The translations under genes and the position numbers were made by a program. From Echinococcus granulosus (Eukaryota; Platyhelminthes; Cestoda; Cyclophyllidea; Taeniidae), in the NCBI RefSeq assembly GCF_000524195.1, contig NW_020170503.1:60901-124900 (forward strand): a DNA stretch of 64,000 bases, given 5' to 3'. The notes beneath the pieces were generated by a model. It worked only from the letters and a program-made list of their open reading frames with translations. It was not told the DNA's origin and did no database searches. Shown one piece after another: positions 26,301 through 36,210 of this stretch; positions within the stretch are counted from its first letter, which is position 1, and the number at the start of each line of letters is the position of its first letter.

Positions 26301-29092
26301 ATGTTTTTCTTCACTAAAAGCACAAGCTTATTGTGCATTAATGACTTAAGGCACATTGCCACCACTCCCAGTTCGTTTTTTCCCTGTAGAACAAACCTTA
26401 TTTAAAGGTGTGTAAGAAGTGTAGCATAAACACGACACTTTGAAGGGCTTTCGCAATTGCCATTACAGCAACGGACGTATGACATTATGCACAAAGCTGG
26501 TTCGCCTAAGCACAGTAATGGAGGAATCGAGTGGAGACGATAAAAAATAGTAGGAGTAAACACACTTTAAAGAAGAGGATACATTATTTTTGTTGGTTAG
26601 GACAGTGCGCATTTATAGTGTTGGAGCACAATAAATGCGCTGTTTTTTAAATGTTCAGAACTCAATTTATTAGAGCTCTACGAGTTTCAGATCTACGCCT
26701 TTTATGTTGAAAGAGTCGTATAAGCAGACAGTTAAGTAGAATCTATACCTTATTAAGCAAATATTTTTTGCTGTAAAATATAAAACTTGTACTGGTTTGA
26801 TAAACGTGCTAGTTTGAGGGCATAGTCATGAATTCCAAGACATCATATCCGACTTCAGGAGCGATATGAAACACCGATTTTTTTACATAAGCTCAGCGTC
26901 ACAAGTGCGTGATGTGCGCTTTTTATCTGCCCATGATAAATGAGTGCATCGAATTTTGGCGAAAAAGATTGTTTAAGCTTGAAATACATCAGAAAATGTA
27001 GGCTATTCTTAGTTTGTGAATGACCGTATATGTTTTTGATTTTTTAAGTCGCAATTGTGTTAGTATCACATAAGAAAAAAATTTGGGTCGTGGGAGTGTA
27101 TGTAAATTGAAACCTCGGCAAGGGACCAGCTTAAAGCCTCTTAAGTGTAAAAGGCCATTATAGCGAGTCAAAGAGCTATAACACTGATTTGAGTAAAAGT
27201 TAAGCGAGGAAATTATCACTATTTTGTTTAAAATGCAATAATACTGATTTGGGATTTCACATAAACGTTAGATGCATACTAGATTTGTTGATCTCAATTT
27301 TTCTAAACCAAGTATTTGAAGAACAAATTCAACGAAAAAAATTGGTAAAAAAGTAAAGCATCAATTTTTCAAAAAGAATATGGCAGTTCATTTTTCTTGT
27401 GGTTTACTGACAAAGCTGGACCGATTTTGAACCTAAGTCCTCGCCCCTCGCAAAGGTCAAACTCGATCCCACTCAAATTCTTTTGATTGACTGTTGCCCT
27501 AATTAATCTTAATTAGAAGCCTTAAGATAATTCCAGATTTACTTATTCCATAATTGTATAAAGGAAAAGTGCTTTTAAATGACCTCTACCCTGCGCAGTT
27601 GAACGGTCGCAACTAAAATTGAGAGAGATAACTGGGTGCGGAATCAAAACCTCGTAACCTAAAGCGCCAATTCCGTATAATGGACATGATACTTGAACAG
27701 CTTTAGAGATCGCGTACAATGACGTAGTTAAAAAAAGGACAACCTGCCAAACGGACTTAAATAAAAGGGCATTCAGCCACCTTTCTTTACGGCTTTTCTT
27801 ATTAATTAGAAGATCACAAGCTCCAGAAACTTAACTTGGCAATATATAATTGTCTGTTGCTGAAAACTAGCTTCTTAGTCACCTCAAAGCTGGCTAGAAA
27901 CCGACCAAATGCAACAAAAGTTGACTTTTTGCGTGTCTGGATAGCCTTTTTTGCTTTGACTCCCTCCAAACCCTGGAATATGCTCAAGTTGTATTAAGCA
28001 TATTTTGAGGTTTGTGAAAGTCACCTGGCGTATAATCATAGATTGACATAACTGGTATTAACTTGATGACAAAGCGCCAAACAAAATTGTGTTTCCTAGG
28101 TACAAAAAATATGGCAGAGGAAAAATCTTAACCGAAGAGAACAAGAAACGTTAAATCTTTGCTTGTGGGTTATGATAGCATCCTGTGAGTCAATTGGTAT
28201 ACATTAATAATCAAATACCATTAAATGAATTTCGCCATAGGAGTAACGCTGGAAGCTTCTGAGTCCAGACTTGTCTTCTCACGAAAGGTAAAAAGCCAAA
28301 CTTTTTAAGCTCATGTTAAATACCGCGACTCATTATAATTGATGAGTTGGCGGTGGTCACGCTTCGATTTCATGTCATAAAATATAACCTTCGTTTGATT
28401 ACAGGAAACATATATCTGCTAAAATAATTTTTTTGGATCAGATCAGGGCCGATGAATTTTCTTATGGAACTTCAACTGCATAATTAAATTCTTGTTGCAC
28501 AAAGAGTGGTACTCAATTTAAAGACTAGAAGTGGATCCAGAGATTACCAATTCGACACCGGTGTCAACAAGGCATAATACAACGTCAAGCAATTTTTTCG
28601 CGCTTTGAAAAGCTCATGCGAAGGCTACTTTTTTCAACTATTAGCATGTTGTTTAGCCTTTCACAACGCAATTGCTTGCTCCTTATCCACTATTAATGTT
28701 ACAGCCGCCACTGTGTGATAGCGGAAAAAAGTTTGCTCTTATTATAAAAGTGTATCCTATCATCACTAAGGTTACCTGTAACAGTACATGTTAACATCCC
28801 TTATTGTCTATTTTATGGCCCAATAAACTACCATTTTGTTAGCTTTTTATGAAGATTAGGGCGCCAATGAGATTTACTCACGTTTTGACGGCGGTGCTGG
28901 AGTAGAGCCCAGTGCAGCGAAAAATGGATGTTGATCAACTGAGGGTGTCGTGGGAATTCTGTAGGCCGGCAAACTGAGGTGTTCGCGTTCTTCATCGGAA
29001 ACAATGGATCCTAGAATTTTCGGTGCCTCAGTTGTGCTGTTATCATTATGCCCAACAAGCTCGTTTGTCGCAGAAAGTATTAGAGGAGCCAT
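14149..29092 (-). CDS. syt1: Synaptotagmin-1-like vesicle Ca2+ sensor (whole gene, 8 coding exons)
   Basis: Eight minus-strand exons (28882-29092, 25687-25865, 24546-24665, 23878-24045, 18190-18363, 15206-15323, 14869-15002, 14149-14334) join in phase to 1290 nt, giving 429 residues, the usual synaptotagmin-1 size. Order of domains: lumenal N-terminus (1-76) with an N-S-T glycosylation sequon at N18; one membrane segment (about 77-94) followed by Cys95 and Cys98 (possible palmitoylation) and a basic stop-transfer stretch; acidic linker; C2A (about 155-284); C2B (about 285-422). All C2A Ca2+ ligands are present (D185, D191, D243, D245, S248, D251), as are the C2B aspartates D318, D324, D378, D380 and D386. 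The C2B polybasic KKKK patch (339-342) and the C-terminal WHTL motif (419-422) are conserved. Family role: Ca2+-triggered synaptic vesicle fusion through SNAREs and acidic lipids. One intron has a GC donor. Orthology to Syt1 rather than Syt2 or another fast isoform is inferred from motifs. Confidence 0.93.
14335..14868 (-). other. Synaptotagmin intron 7
   Basis: 534 bp, GTGAGG to TTTGTAG, phase 0, AT-rich. No further feature seen. Intron 6 (15003-15205) is only 203 bp. Confidence 0.85.
14869..15002 (-). CDS. syt1: Synaptotagmin coding exon 7 (C2B polybasic region)
   Basis: The first two bases complete codon 324 (Asp, a Ca2+ ligand). The rest encodes residues 325-368: [10 protein letters not shown], the [13 protein letters not shown] polybasic strand that binds PIP2 and SNAREs in the family, and [16 protein letters not shown]. 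Donor ATTCAG|GTGAGG, phase 0. Confidence 0.96.
15206..15323 (-). CDS. syt1: Synaptotagmin coding exon 6 (start of C2B)
   Basis: Encodes residues 285-323 plus one base: [18 protein letters not shown], then the [16 protein letters not shown] strand and loop 1, with Ca2+ ligand D318. Acceptor AATTAACAG, donor CTCAG|GTATGT, ending in phase 1. The acceptor lies only about 90 bp from a terminal-repeat element sitting in the upstream intron. Confidence 0.95.
15410..16460 (+). mobile_element. TRIM-like terminal-repeat element, copy T2
   Basis: 5' repeat at about 15410-15615 (CATGGCCTCCGGGTCATGTC, GTCGACAATGTATATTTTGA), interior at 15616-16245, polypurine tract AAAGGAGGAGAGGA at 16246-16259, and 3' repeat at about 16260-16460 (GTCGACAGTACATGTTCTAG, ending GGGCGCTACACA). 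It lies inside synaptotagmin intron 5 in the orientation opposite to the gene. The clearest of the copies. Confidence 0.65.
17661..17700 (+). repeat. Purine (GA-rich) tract
   Basis: Forty bases of G and A with a single C, in synaptotagmin intron 5. It reads as a pyrimidine tract on the transcribed strand. No consensus AG follows that would define another exon in phase. Confidence 0.7.
18190..18363 (-). CDS. syt1: Synaptotagmin coding exon 5 (C2A, third Ca2+ loop)
   Basis: Encodes residues 227-284, beginning [13 protein letters not shown] and including [13 protein letters not shown], the loop-3 Ca2+ ligand cluster (D243, D245, S248, D251), then the EEWRPIE end of C2A and the short C2A-C2B hinge. 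The LPYA start resembles the insect Syt1 form more than the vertebrate one (from memory). Acceptor TATGTTTAG, donor AAAAG|GTATAT, phase 0 at both ends. Confidence 0.95.
18729..18729. other. Ambiguous base (N)
   Basis: Single N in intron 4; a consensus ambiguity rather than a scaffold gap. Confidence 0.95.
20060..20215 (+). repeat. Short dispersed repeat, copy in synaptotagmin intron 4
   Basis: TTTGCCCTCCAAAGTGACAA, then GCATTGCAGAGAACTGCAGG, aligns with 61398-61470 (CCTTCCCTCCAAAGTGACAA) over about 70 bp, with weaker similarity beyond. Confidence 0.4.
21321..21350 (+). repeat. AAATTTAC octamer repeat, about 3.5 units
   Basis: Three full AAATTTAC units and a partial one in synaptotagmin intron 4. 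Confidence 0.75.
23878..24045 (-). CDS. syt1: Synaptotagmin coding exon 4 (C2A, first Ca2+ loop)
   Basis: Encodes residues 171-226 from [15 protein letters not shown] through the [15 protein letters not shown] stretch. D185 and D191 are loop-1 Ca2+ ligands, and the NKKKKFETK stretch is the C2A polybasic strand. Flanked by a TTTTTGTCTAG acceptor and an AAG|GTAAGT donor, phase 0 at both ends. Nearly residue-for-residue like animal Syt1. Confidence 0.96.
24046..24545 (-). other. Synaptotagmin intron 3 with GC donor
   Basis: 500 bp, phase 0, starting GCAAGA and ending TGTCTAG. GC-AG introns are a known minor class of U2 introns. The donor exon end GAG plus GCAAGA fits the GC-type consensus (AG|GCAAG). 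Confidence 0.8.
24546..24665 (-). CDS. syt1: Synaptotagmin coding exon 3 (linker and first C2A strand)
   Basis: Encodes residues 131-170: an acidic/basic linker, then [16 protein letters not shown], the first beta strand of C2A. The acceptor is a strong TTTCTTCTTCTTAAG. The 3' boundary is fixed by homology, since FDFQKNE must join LTVGII; at that point the intron begins GCAAGA, not GT. No GT donor in the right phase is visible nearby. Confidence 0.88.
24666..25686 (-). other. Synaptotagmin intron 2
   Basis: 1.0 kb, GT-AG, phase 0. Includes a TTA/AATTA low-complexity tract at about 25637-25661, just downstream of the donor. Nothing else recognised. Confidence 0.75.
25687..25865 (-). CDS. syt1: Synaptotagmin coding exon 2 (transmembrane)
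   Basis: Starts with two bases completing codon 71 after a CACTAAG acceptor, then encodes residues 72-130. It contains the only hydrophobic span (about [18 protein letters not shown]), then CKKC and a Lys/Arg-rich stretch that orients the C2 domains to the cytosol. The donor is taken as CTG|GTAGGT (phase 0), because the next exon opens in phase 0. A second GT four bases downstream would break the frame with the acceptor chosen. Confidence 0.88.
25866..28881 (-). other. Synaptotagmin intron 1
   Basis: 3.0 kb, GT-AG, phase 1. AT-rich with no open frame or repeat that I can support. The 27.41-27.66 kb part has weak tRNA-like phrases that do not fold as a tRNA. Confidence 0.75.
28882..29092 (-). 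CDS. syt1: Synaptotagmin coding exon 1 (lumenal N-terminus)
   Basis: Encodes residues 1-70 plus the first base of codon 71. The ATG at 29092 is chosen because it opens the frame that splices into the membrane exon; only three bases separate it from a possible acceptor (pyrimidine-rich tract then CCTAG, exon starting 29095). The donor is AAAAC|GTGAGT. The segment is Pro/Ser/Thr-rich, has no signal peptide and carries a single N-S-T sequon, as expected for the short lumenal domain of a type I signal-anchor synaptotagmin. Lumenal sequence is poorly conserved in this family, so the exon is supported mainly by phase, splice signals and the sequon. Confidence 0.78.
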
Positions 29093-29815
29093 TCCCTAGG
29101 TGACGAAAGGACAACTTTCACTATGAATGGTTTTGGTGGCGCCATGCTAGGAGTGCAGGTGGTTTTTTGATTCCACAGTTTTGGACCATGCAAGAATACG
29201 GGGATTAGAAAAAAAAAATTTACAACGAGCACACATTTCTAGTTTTAACTCGGATGGTTTCCTACAAATAATAATAGAGATGTATTGGAAAATAAGGAAG
29301 GAAATCAATCTAAAACAAAATGACATGTTTTGTTTTTGAGTAAAAATTGCCAACTCCAGTAGGCTTCAAAATATAGATTAGCTAAATGAATCCACGACTT
29401 CTTCCAAAAGGAAATACTTGTATGCAATCTCACTTTTATCAAACCTCATGCCTACAAAGGAAGGGAAAAGCCTAGTCTTGTCCTCCGCTTTCAAATAAAT
29501 TTCATTTTTTACAGATAAATGTCTTAAATTTAAAAAGATGTAATCACTTGCAGAAAAATAATCAAAACAACAAAACATGAGGCAGTATATTTCACTATCT
29601 CAACCAAAGTGGAGGTGAGGTCATGCTCCGTCTTGAAAGAATGGCAATTTCATTCGATAGTTTAACCACTTCTAGCTAATTCCAAAGAAGGATTTTCTGG
29701 CATATATTTAGAACTTATTGCACCAAGCAGAGAAAAGTTAATTAAAACTGTCTCAACTTCATCTAAAGAAAACCTAAATTTACGCGACACACCAGCACAA
29801 ATTAAGCATAGCCTC

Positions 29816-30395
29816 TGACACTAAAGTGGCGCGTGCATCAGAAATGTGGGTTGAATAGTGGAGGAACGGGAAGTTCAGGATAAGCAATGGTATTTTAGTC
29901 GCATAACGAATTTGAAGGCAAATCCACTTCCCATTTTGCACTCAGTCAGTCACACAGTCAGCCAGTCAGCAAATCATCCACAATCCTCAGTTTTCACAAT
30001 GTCTTTGAAAGGAGTGAAGACTACCACATTGGTGGTCTCTGAAACCTGCTGTCACCTGTCAGTGCATGCGGGTGGGATTCAACTCCCATTCTCCCGCGCC
30101 TTTCCCTGCTGATGTAGGTGCAAGTGATTTGTCTAAATCACTCAAGTTAAACAGTGCTGCCGGTTTTCCTTCATTCACGAATCTGGTCAGATCTAGAGGA
30201 AGAGGGACTTGACATTCTTCCCTATGCAAAATAGTACATCCCATCTACGTGTGATGAATCATTCTCTAAGTGATTTTATGCACTATAACAACTGTGACGA
30301 GGTGCTATTCTCTGCAGTTCTGGAATTATTTTTTAATTTGGTTTTGCTGAGAAGACAAACTCTAATCACTTCTACCTTGTGCAGTCGGCAATAGA
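29816..30395 (+). repeat. Inverted repeat, left arm
   Basis: The core 29891-30317 (427 bp) is, by eye, identical to the reverse complement of 35709-36135. Outside the core the match continues at clearly lower identity to about 29816 and 30395. The core has a CAGTCAGTCA-type short-tandem stretch and, on the minus strand, TTGAATCCCACC, faintly like a pol III B box. A 61-codon open frame is shared by both arms but is not recognisable as a protein. Possibly a SINE-like or other non-autonomous repeat. Confidence 0.75.
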
Positions 30396-33300
30396 TGAGA
30401 TAAGGGTTTAACGTGGCAGTGGAACAAAGGAGAGGATATTAATAAGCACAGGAAATGAAGTGGTAAGAATAAGGGTCTTTTTATGTTTACAAACAAACAT
30501 TTGCCTTTATGTGCTCCTAGGACGCACAATAAACCATTGTGGAGGGTTGCACAGGAATGTTCACGAACTTTTTGGTCTAATGTTATTAAGTCTCCTACAT
30601 CCATACGAAAGATTGCCAGTTAAACTTTGAAAATGTGCAACATGGTGACATAATTCATCGTCTTACTATTTATGATATTTAAACAAACCGTAAACTTAAC
30701 GTTTTACAGTAAATTTCTGTTAATTTTTGTTAATGCACAGCTAACATTGTACTAGACAAAGCTGAAGATCATCGTTCACCGGAGGAAGTGGTTCTCTCTT
30801 ATTATATAAAAGATAGTGTAACCATTTAATTTAGGGTCATGCACGGTAATTCTTCTTTGCGAGTTTACTTTTCAGCACTATCAAGTGAGTGAAAGAGGTA
30901 CGACCTTTCTCTATCAAGAAAACCTTAATGCGAAACTGTATTTCTTTCTTTCCGGCACAAATATTTGGGTTACTGAGCAACTATGTGTGTCAGTGTGCCT
31001 TGTTGTTTTCCTGTTGTCAAGACCTCAAATCTACCTCTTTCGACAAAATAAAGCGTTTCCATCAAACAAATCACTTTAACAGGTAGAAAAATTTTAAAAT
31101 AAGGTGAAGGTCTGTTTATTCATGAAAACAGGTCTACTACGTTTGTTCAACCAAAACGCAGAGTAAATAACATTAAAAGTGGGTCTGGTTAGGGCTACAA
31201 GTTAGTCTTTTTTAAAAGGAAATGGGTAACGGACTAAGAATTTATACTTAGACTTGGAAACTTTATTTGCATTTGAATAATTCGCCTTTGTTTACCGCTC
31301 GGTTGTACTAAATGGCAGTTTGGTATAATATCAAAAGCTAATTTCTAATTATGAAGGAAAGAAGACCGTTACCAGGACATTTAAAACAGGTAATTTTTTT
31401 CCTTCTGAGAGTGTCGCCTTTTTTATCGCAGTGGAATCTGGGGAAAAAGTGTGAGCTTCTCAGTGCAAATTATGTGCAGACGTGGGAGAAGTTAAACTTT
31501 AAAAGAAATGTCGCCCTTTACTAGGTAATAATAAAACATCTTCCTCCAAGCACCTTTGTGTAACTGACTGCAACTAGTAAATTGGAATGGGCGGACAGAA
31601 TTTTTCCTTCTTAGCAAAAGCTACTATCTTCCAGTCAAAATAAAGTTTTCACCTATTCCTGATTGCTGAATCACTGAAGGCAAAATACTCGCAAATTTAA
31701 AAATAAAGTGAAAAATTGGTCACCAATGACTGAACTTAACGCAGTTTTATTCATCAAAAACAAAAAAATAAGGCAGCAACTTGTTCTCATCTAACCTGAA
31801 CAAATCTTGTGGCACGAAATTTTATGCTTTATAATATAATCAACAAAGAGGCACAAAAAGGAGATGTAGCAATGAAAATAGTGGAATGTAGACCTCCATA
31901 CCAATAGTTCATGAAAGTTTAAAAAGCTGTAGTTCTAGATTCTATGCGTATTCGAAGTTAAAACAGGTTGTTAAATTAGCAGGTAGCGGAAAAATCATTT
32001 GCATAACCAAATAATACATACCTTCTTAAGGAAAGCTGTAAAATTACTTACGTTTGCGTTCCAACGTGTGACCGCTTGAGTTCGTTTCCTCTACCATCCT
32101 CAACCAATAGGAGTTCGAGATCCATCCCCACAAGCTCATTGGCTGGCTCTCCCATTCTATGGCTAATCTACTCACTCCGGAAGTTGTCTACGAGGTTGAG
32201 AATGTACATCAAGGAGCCCGTCGGGCTTTGAGAGTAGCGAAGCTATCGACTACCGCATGTACACACACGGCTACATTGTTATCATAGACCGTGGGACAAT
32301 TGTCAAGTCCTAGTGGGGCTTCATATAACAGAGCTATCCAGAATTTGTTGAGCTCTTGTCAGAAGGTGATTTAAGGTTTAAAAATACATAATTTGTGCAA
32401 ATTATCCACTCAGTGATGACTAAAACAAGGGTTGTAAAAGAAGGGCTGTATTCGAGAACCCTATAACATTAATGGAAAATGTGACAGTAACAAATAAAGA
32501 AGAAAAGACCAACTAGAAAACTCATTTAACGAGCGTAATTGGAATTTCTCTGAAGTTTGCCGGAACATTATTTAAGACTATTAGGCGCCTATCGTCAACT
32601 AAAGGAAAAGTCTTCATCTAGTAAAATGATTTTCTAAAGCATTTTGAGATGCAGGATGATCATACTATAAATGATCTATTATAGAAATCTCGTGCTATCA
32701 TTTCGGGGATTTAGTAGCATGCTTTTATAGCTGAGTTTTAAAAGGAAACAAAAGATATTTTAAATTTGTTGTTTTGATAAGTTTCTCTTATGCAATAAGG
32801 TTCTCTGTATTACTTTCCCTAGAAGGGTATTTCATCCAGCTGCCAAGAAGTGGTCATGAAACCCAAAGATGCAATAAATTAATGTTATTAAGTGGCAGCA
32901 CTAGCTTGCCCTTTCAAAGTGCTAAGATAATCTTTGTTTTATGAGGGTGACTATTGCTATGAAAACCTTTTTAAAAGTGTTTTTACTTAAAATATCTAAG
33001 AACCACGCCTATTATAAATTTTGGTTATTTAACCGAAGCTCTATTGGGAGGTTAAGCCACATCGACATGTAAGTGGTCAAGGAAATGAAAAGAAAGGGAA
33101 TCGCGCCTTGTTAAATTCTGCTTTGCTGTTAAAATAGGATTACTAAAATTAAAGTGCCTGCCACATAATCCAACAGAATGATAATAGATGGAAATGGAGA
33201 TATGGCACTGTTTTAAGGTCATATCAAATGAAGTACAGACTTAATGCATTCATTTGCATCCTAGAAGTACAAAAATGTGGTTAGTTTTAACCATAGATTT

Positions 33301-35629
33301 GGGAGATTCGCGTAGTAATGCCCGGTATAACATAATGAGGTGTTCTTGAACCATAACCGGGGAACAAAATCTTAGGAGTAAACAAATACAGCGGTTCACT
33401 TTCTTCTCCTTGGAATAATCATCTCTACAATTTAAAAGTCTTTTAAATCAAAGCCCATATTACCCGACCATTCCACTTTTCCCAAAGTTTTTCGGAGAAA
33501 TCAGTAAAAAACTTAGCTCTATCTGTTACCATTACTCTCTTTCATTTTCCAAGTACCTCTTTTGCTCTGCCTTATGCACCGAAAGAGTAATAATGATGTA
33601 ATGAAAAATGAGCATCAGGACTACAGGAGGATGCGAATGAAGATAAGAAAAGGTTGAGAATGAGGGAGTATCTCTCCCTGTCCTTACAACTGTAAAAATC
33701 TTCTCTAAGATGAGTTTTATGGTGACATGAGGTCCTACTCTGTGCGAATTCAGTGCAATAAAACAAGTCCCATGCTACAGATTTTCACAATATTTCATTT
33801 TGAAATACTAATTAGGATCGGGACCAAAGCAAAATCCATTCAATAAATAAAACCATTTTCCCTTTAACACACTTCCACTATGTAAAGTAGCAGCAATGTG
33901 CATTTGCATAAGACGGCAATCCTCTGATAGTTTGTACTTCTTGTTTAAGCCATGGATTATCTCCAGCATGACTTCGGTGATCCGTTCAGAATTAGCATCA
34001 GAGCCATATTTTGTAAAGATATCATCAGAAAAATGACCGCATAAATACGCTTCCCAACGAATTCGTTAATTTTAAAATGATACGTTCCAGTAATGAATGG
34101 AATTTAATGCCAGTCTGTGAGAAAATGAGTACACGGTATGCTTTTGATCCTGTTTCTCCCAAAGTGCTTCCGATAGATGTAGAAAAATGAATAGGTAGGA
34201 TCAAGTTTGCATGAAATGATTATCCCGAATTGTTTTGAAGCCCTTACATGGTAGGAGTATTTTCCTGCACTGTTAGGAAAAATAGTTTGCAAAATCTTGC
34301 TAAATATGGCAATATAACATTTAAATTCTGTCAGATTTTGAATGGATTATCTAGTAAAGGAGTTTCTTGAGTACTGACCTTGAGTGCATATTAAGAATGA
34401 AAAGGTGTAAAAACATCCACCTTTATTGGCGACATTTGAGACTGATAAAAACAAGTTTTACATTGCTTGTCTTGACTTTGTCTTTGCTAAGAGGGCATAA
34501 ATATTATAGGCCAAGAAACAATTTCGGTATCTGCTATGATTACTTAAAGGTAGCCACCAATGACAACAGTCATTATTTGACTGGCAGATTTGGTGATTAC
34601 AAAGTTTTTCGAAGAAAAGATTCTGAAAAACGAACAGGAAATGCGCAACAGGGATTTAGTCACAGAGCTCTGTTGAAATTAAAAGAAGAAATGCATATGA
34701 TAGGGATTTAGTAGGAGTTCCCTTAAAAGAAATATGTGACAGTAATATGAAATTGATAGAATGGTGTATGGTTAGGGCATCCTGTCTATGAAAGACGTAT
34801 ATTATTACAATTGTTGGCATATAGTAACATAAAATCCCATACATTGCTTGAAGTGATTGCTGTCAAACGAAATTTAAGCTGTGGCTACTTAAAAATGAAG
34901 TATTTTATTTACTTCAAAGTAGGTAAAATGGTTCCAACTAACGAAGTTTAAAGTCTGTTTCGTAATTCTGGTCCTTCATACAAATGGCTTGCCATTAGTG
35001 AAGAGGCTGAAAAGGGGGAGCAAAGTAAATATACTAAGGTAACTGATTAGTTTTCGAGCCAAAAGTGCGGGATGCTCTCTAATGATAAGAGCCGACTTCT
35101 GTCACTTAAATGCTCATTTGATACCACATTTCTGGGAATGAGATGAACTAAGGAATCTCTGCAAATACGCCCCTAGATTTACAGAAATAATTACCTGACT
35201 GGGAGAAAGTTTACAAGTAAATGGTAATTACTCCACTCTTGGTAAATAATTTAAGAAGTTAACTCTTTGGTAATGTGTGAAAAGTGCACGAAAAGTAATT
35301 GACTTTACTAGCAAGGCAGAAAACTGGAATAAACAATAAGCAAGTTGGTTTCATTAAAAGAAGGCACAAGATATTTAATAGGGGGAACCAAGCAGCTATT
35401 CGAGGAGGAATTTAGGTAAATTAAACAAAAGAAGCGCTATAACCAAGCAAAGTGCAGGAGAATTCAAACGAAAAGAATTAGTTTCTGGCGACTAAGTAAA
35501 TATCTGTTGTTTTCAGAGCAGACCATAGCAGCAGTAGTAGTGTAACTCACAGGAAGAACTTAATGCCGATAGTTGCTTAGAGGCGTAACGAAGCATAGAT
35601 ATGAACCGGCCTATTGTTGGCACACATTA
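30396..35629. other. Segment between the inverted repeat arms
   Basis: 5.2 kb. Contains the putative synaptotagmin promoter and first exon (32.05-32.34 kb) and otherwise AT-rich DNA. A 114-codon open frame at 34367-34711 has no recognisable domain and is within chance expectation. Confidence 0.5.
32053..32340 (-). promoter_or_regulatory. Putative promoter and non-coding first exon of the synaptotagmin gene
   Basis: This GC-richer patch in AT-rich DNA lies about 3 kb upstream of the synaptotagmin ATG. On the minus strand it ends in CGCAAAC followed by GTAAGT at 32051-32046, a consensus donor that could join the acceptor just before the ATG at 29095. Two CCAAT-type elements are seen: CAACCAAT at 32101-32108 and CTCATTGGCTGGC at 32135-32147 (GCCAATGAG on the coding strand). 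No TATA box is obvious. The exon boundary and start site are inferred. If the transcript is instead trans-spliced, as in some flatworms, this exon would not exist. Confidence 0.4.
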
Positions 35630-36210
35630 TTGTGCTTACTTTTACTTGCATACAATGAAGGGGATTTAAGCTTGTTCTCCCGGCGAATCGACTTAAATAA
35701 TTCCGGTGCTGCAGAGAATAGCACCTCGTCACAGTTGTTATAGTGCATAAAATCACTTAGAGAATGATTCATCACACGTAGATGGGATGTACTATTTTGC
35801 ATAGGGAAGAATGTCAAGTCCCTCTTCCTCTAGATCTGACCAGATTCGTGAATGAAGGAAAACCGGCAGCACTGTTTAACTTGAGTGATTTAGACAAATC
35901 ACTTGCACCTACATCAGCAGGGAAAGGCGCGGGAGAATGGGAGTTGAATCCCACCCGCATGCACTGACAGGTGACAGCAGGTTTCAGAGACCACCAATGT
36001 GGTAGTCTTCACTCCTTTCAAAGACATTGTGAAAACTGAGGATTGTGGATGATTTGCTGACTGGCTGACTGTGTGACTGACTGAGTGCAAAATGGGAAGT
36101 GGATTTGCCTTCAAATTCGTTATGCGACTAAAATATCATTGTTTAGCCTGCTTTCCTTTCCCCACTGCCCATCCCACAATACTGAAGCACACCACTTTGT
36201 CATCAGGGGA
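35630..36210 (-). repeat. Inverted repeat, right arm
   Basis: Reverse-complement partner of the left arm, with the 427-bp core at 35709-36135. The flanks diverge: the first difference on one side is CTGCAG followed by CACCGG against TTCTGG. About 5.4 kb lies between the cores. Beyond 36210 no match is apparent. Confidence 0.75.

Noticed and set aside
27400..27670. tRNA-like phrases in synaptotagmin intron 1
   Set aside because: No complete cloverleaf can be drawn.
30059..30244. 61-codon open frame found identically in both inverted arms
   Set aside because: The identity follows from the DNA identity of the arms, not from protein constraint; no domain recognised.
34367..34711. 114-codon open frame between the inverted repeat arms
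   Set aside because: A hydrophobic stretch is visible but no family is recognisable, and no splice context or second copy supports it.
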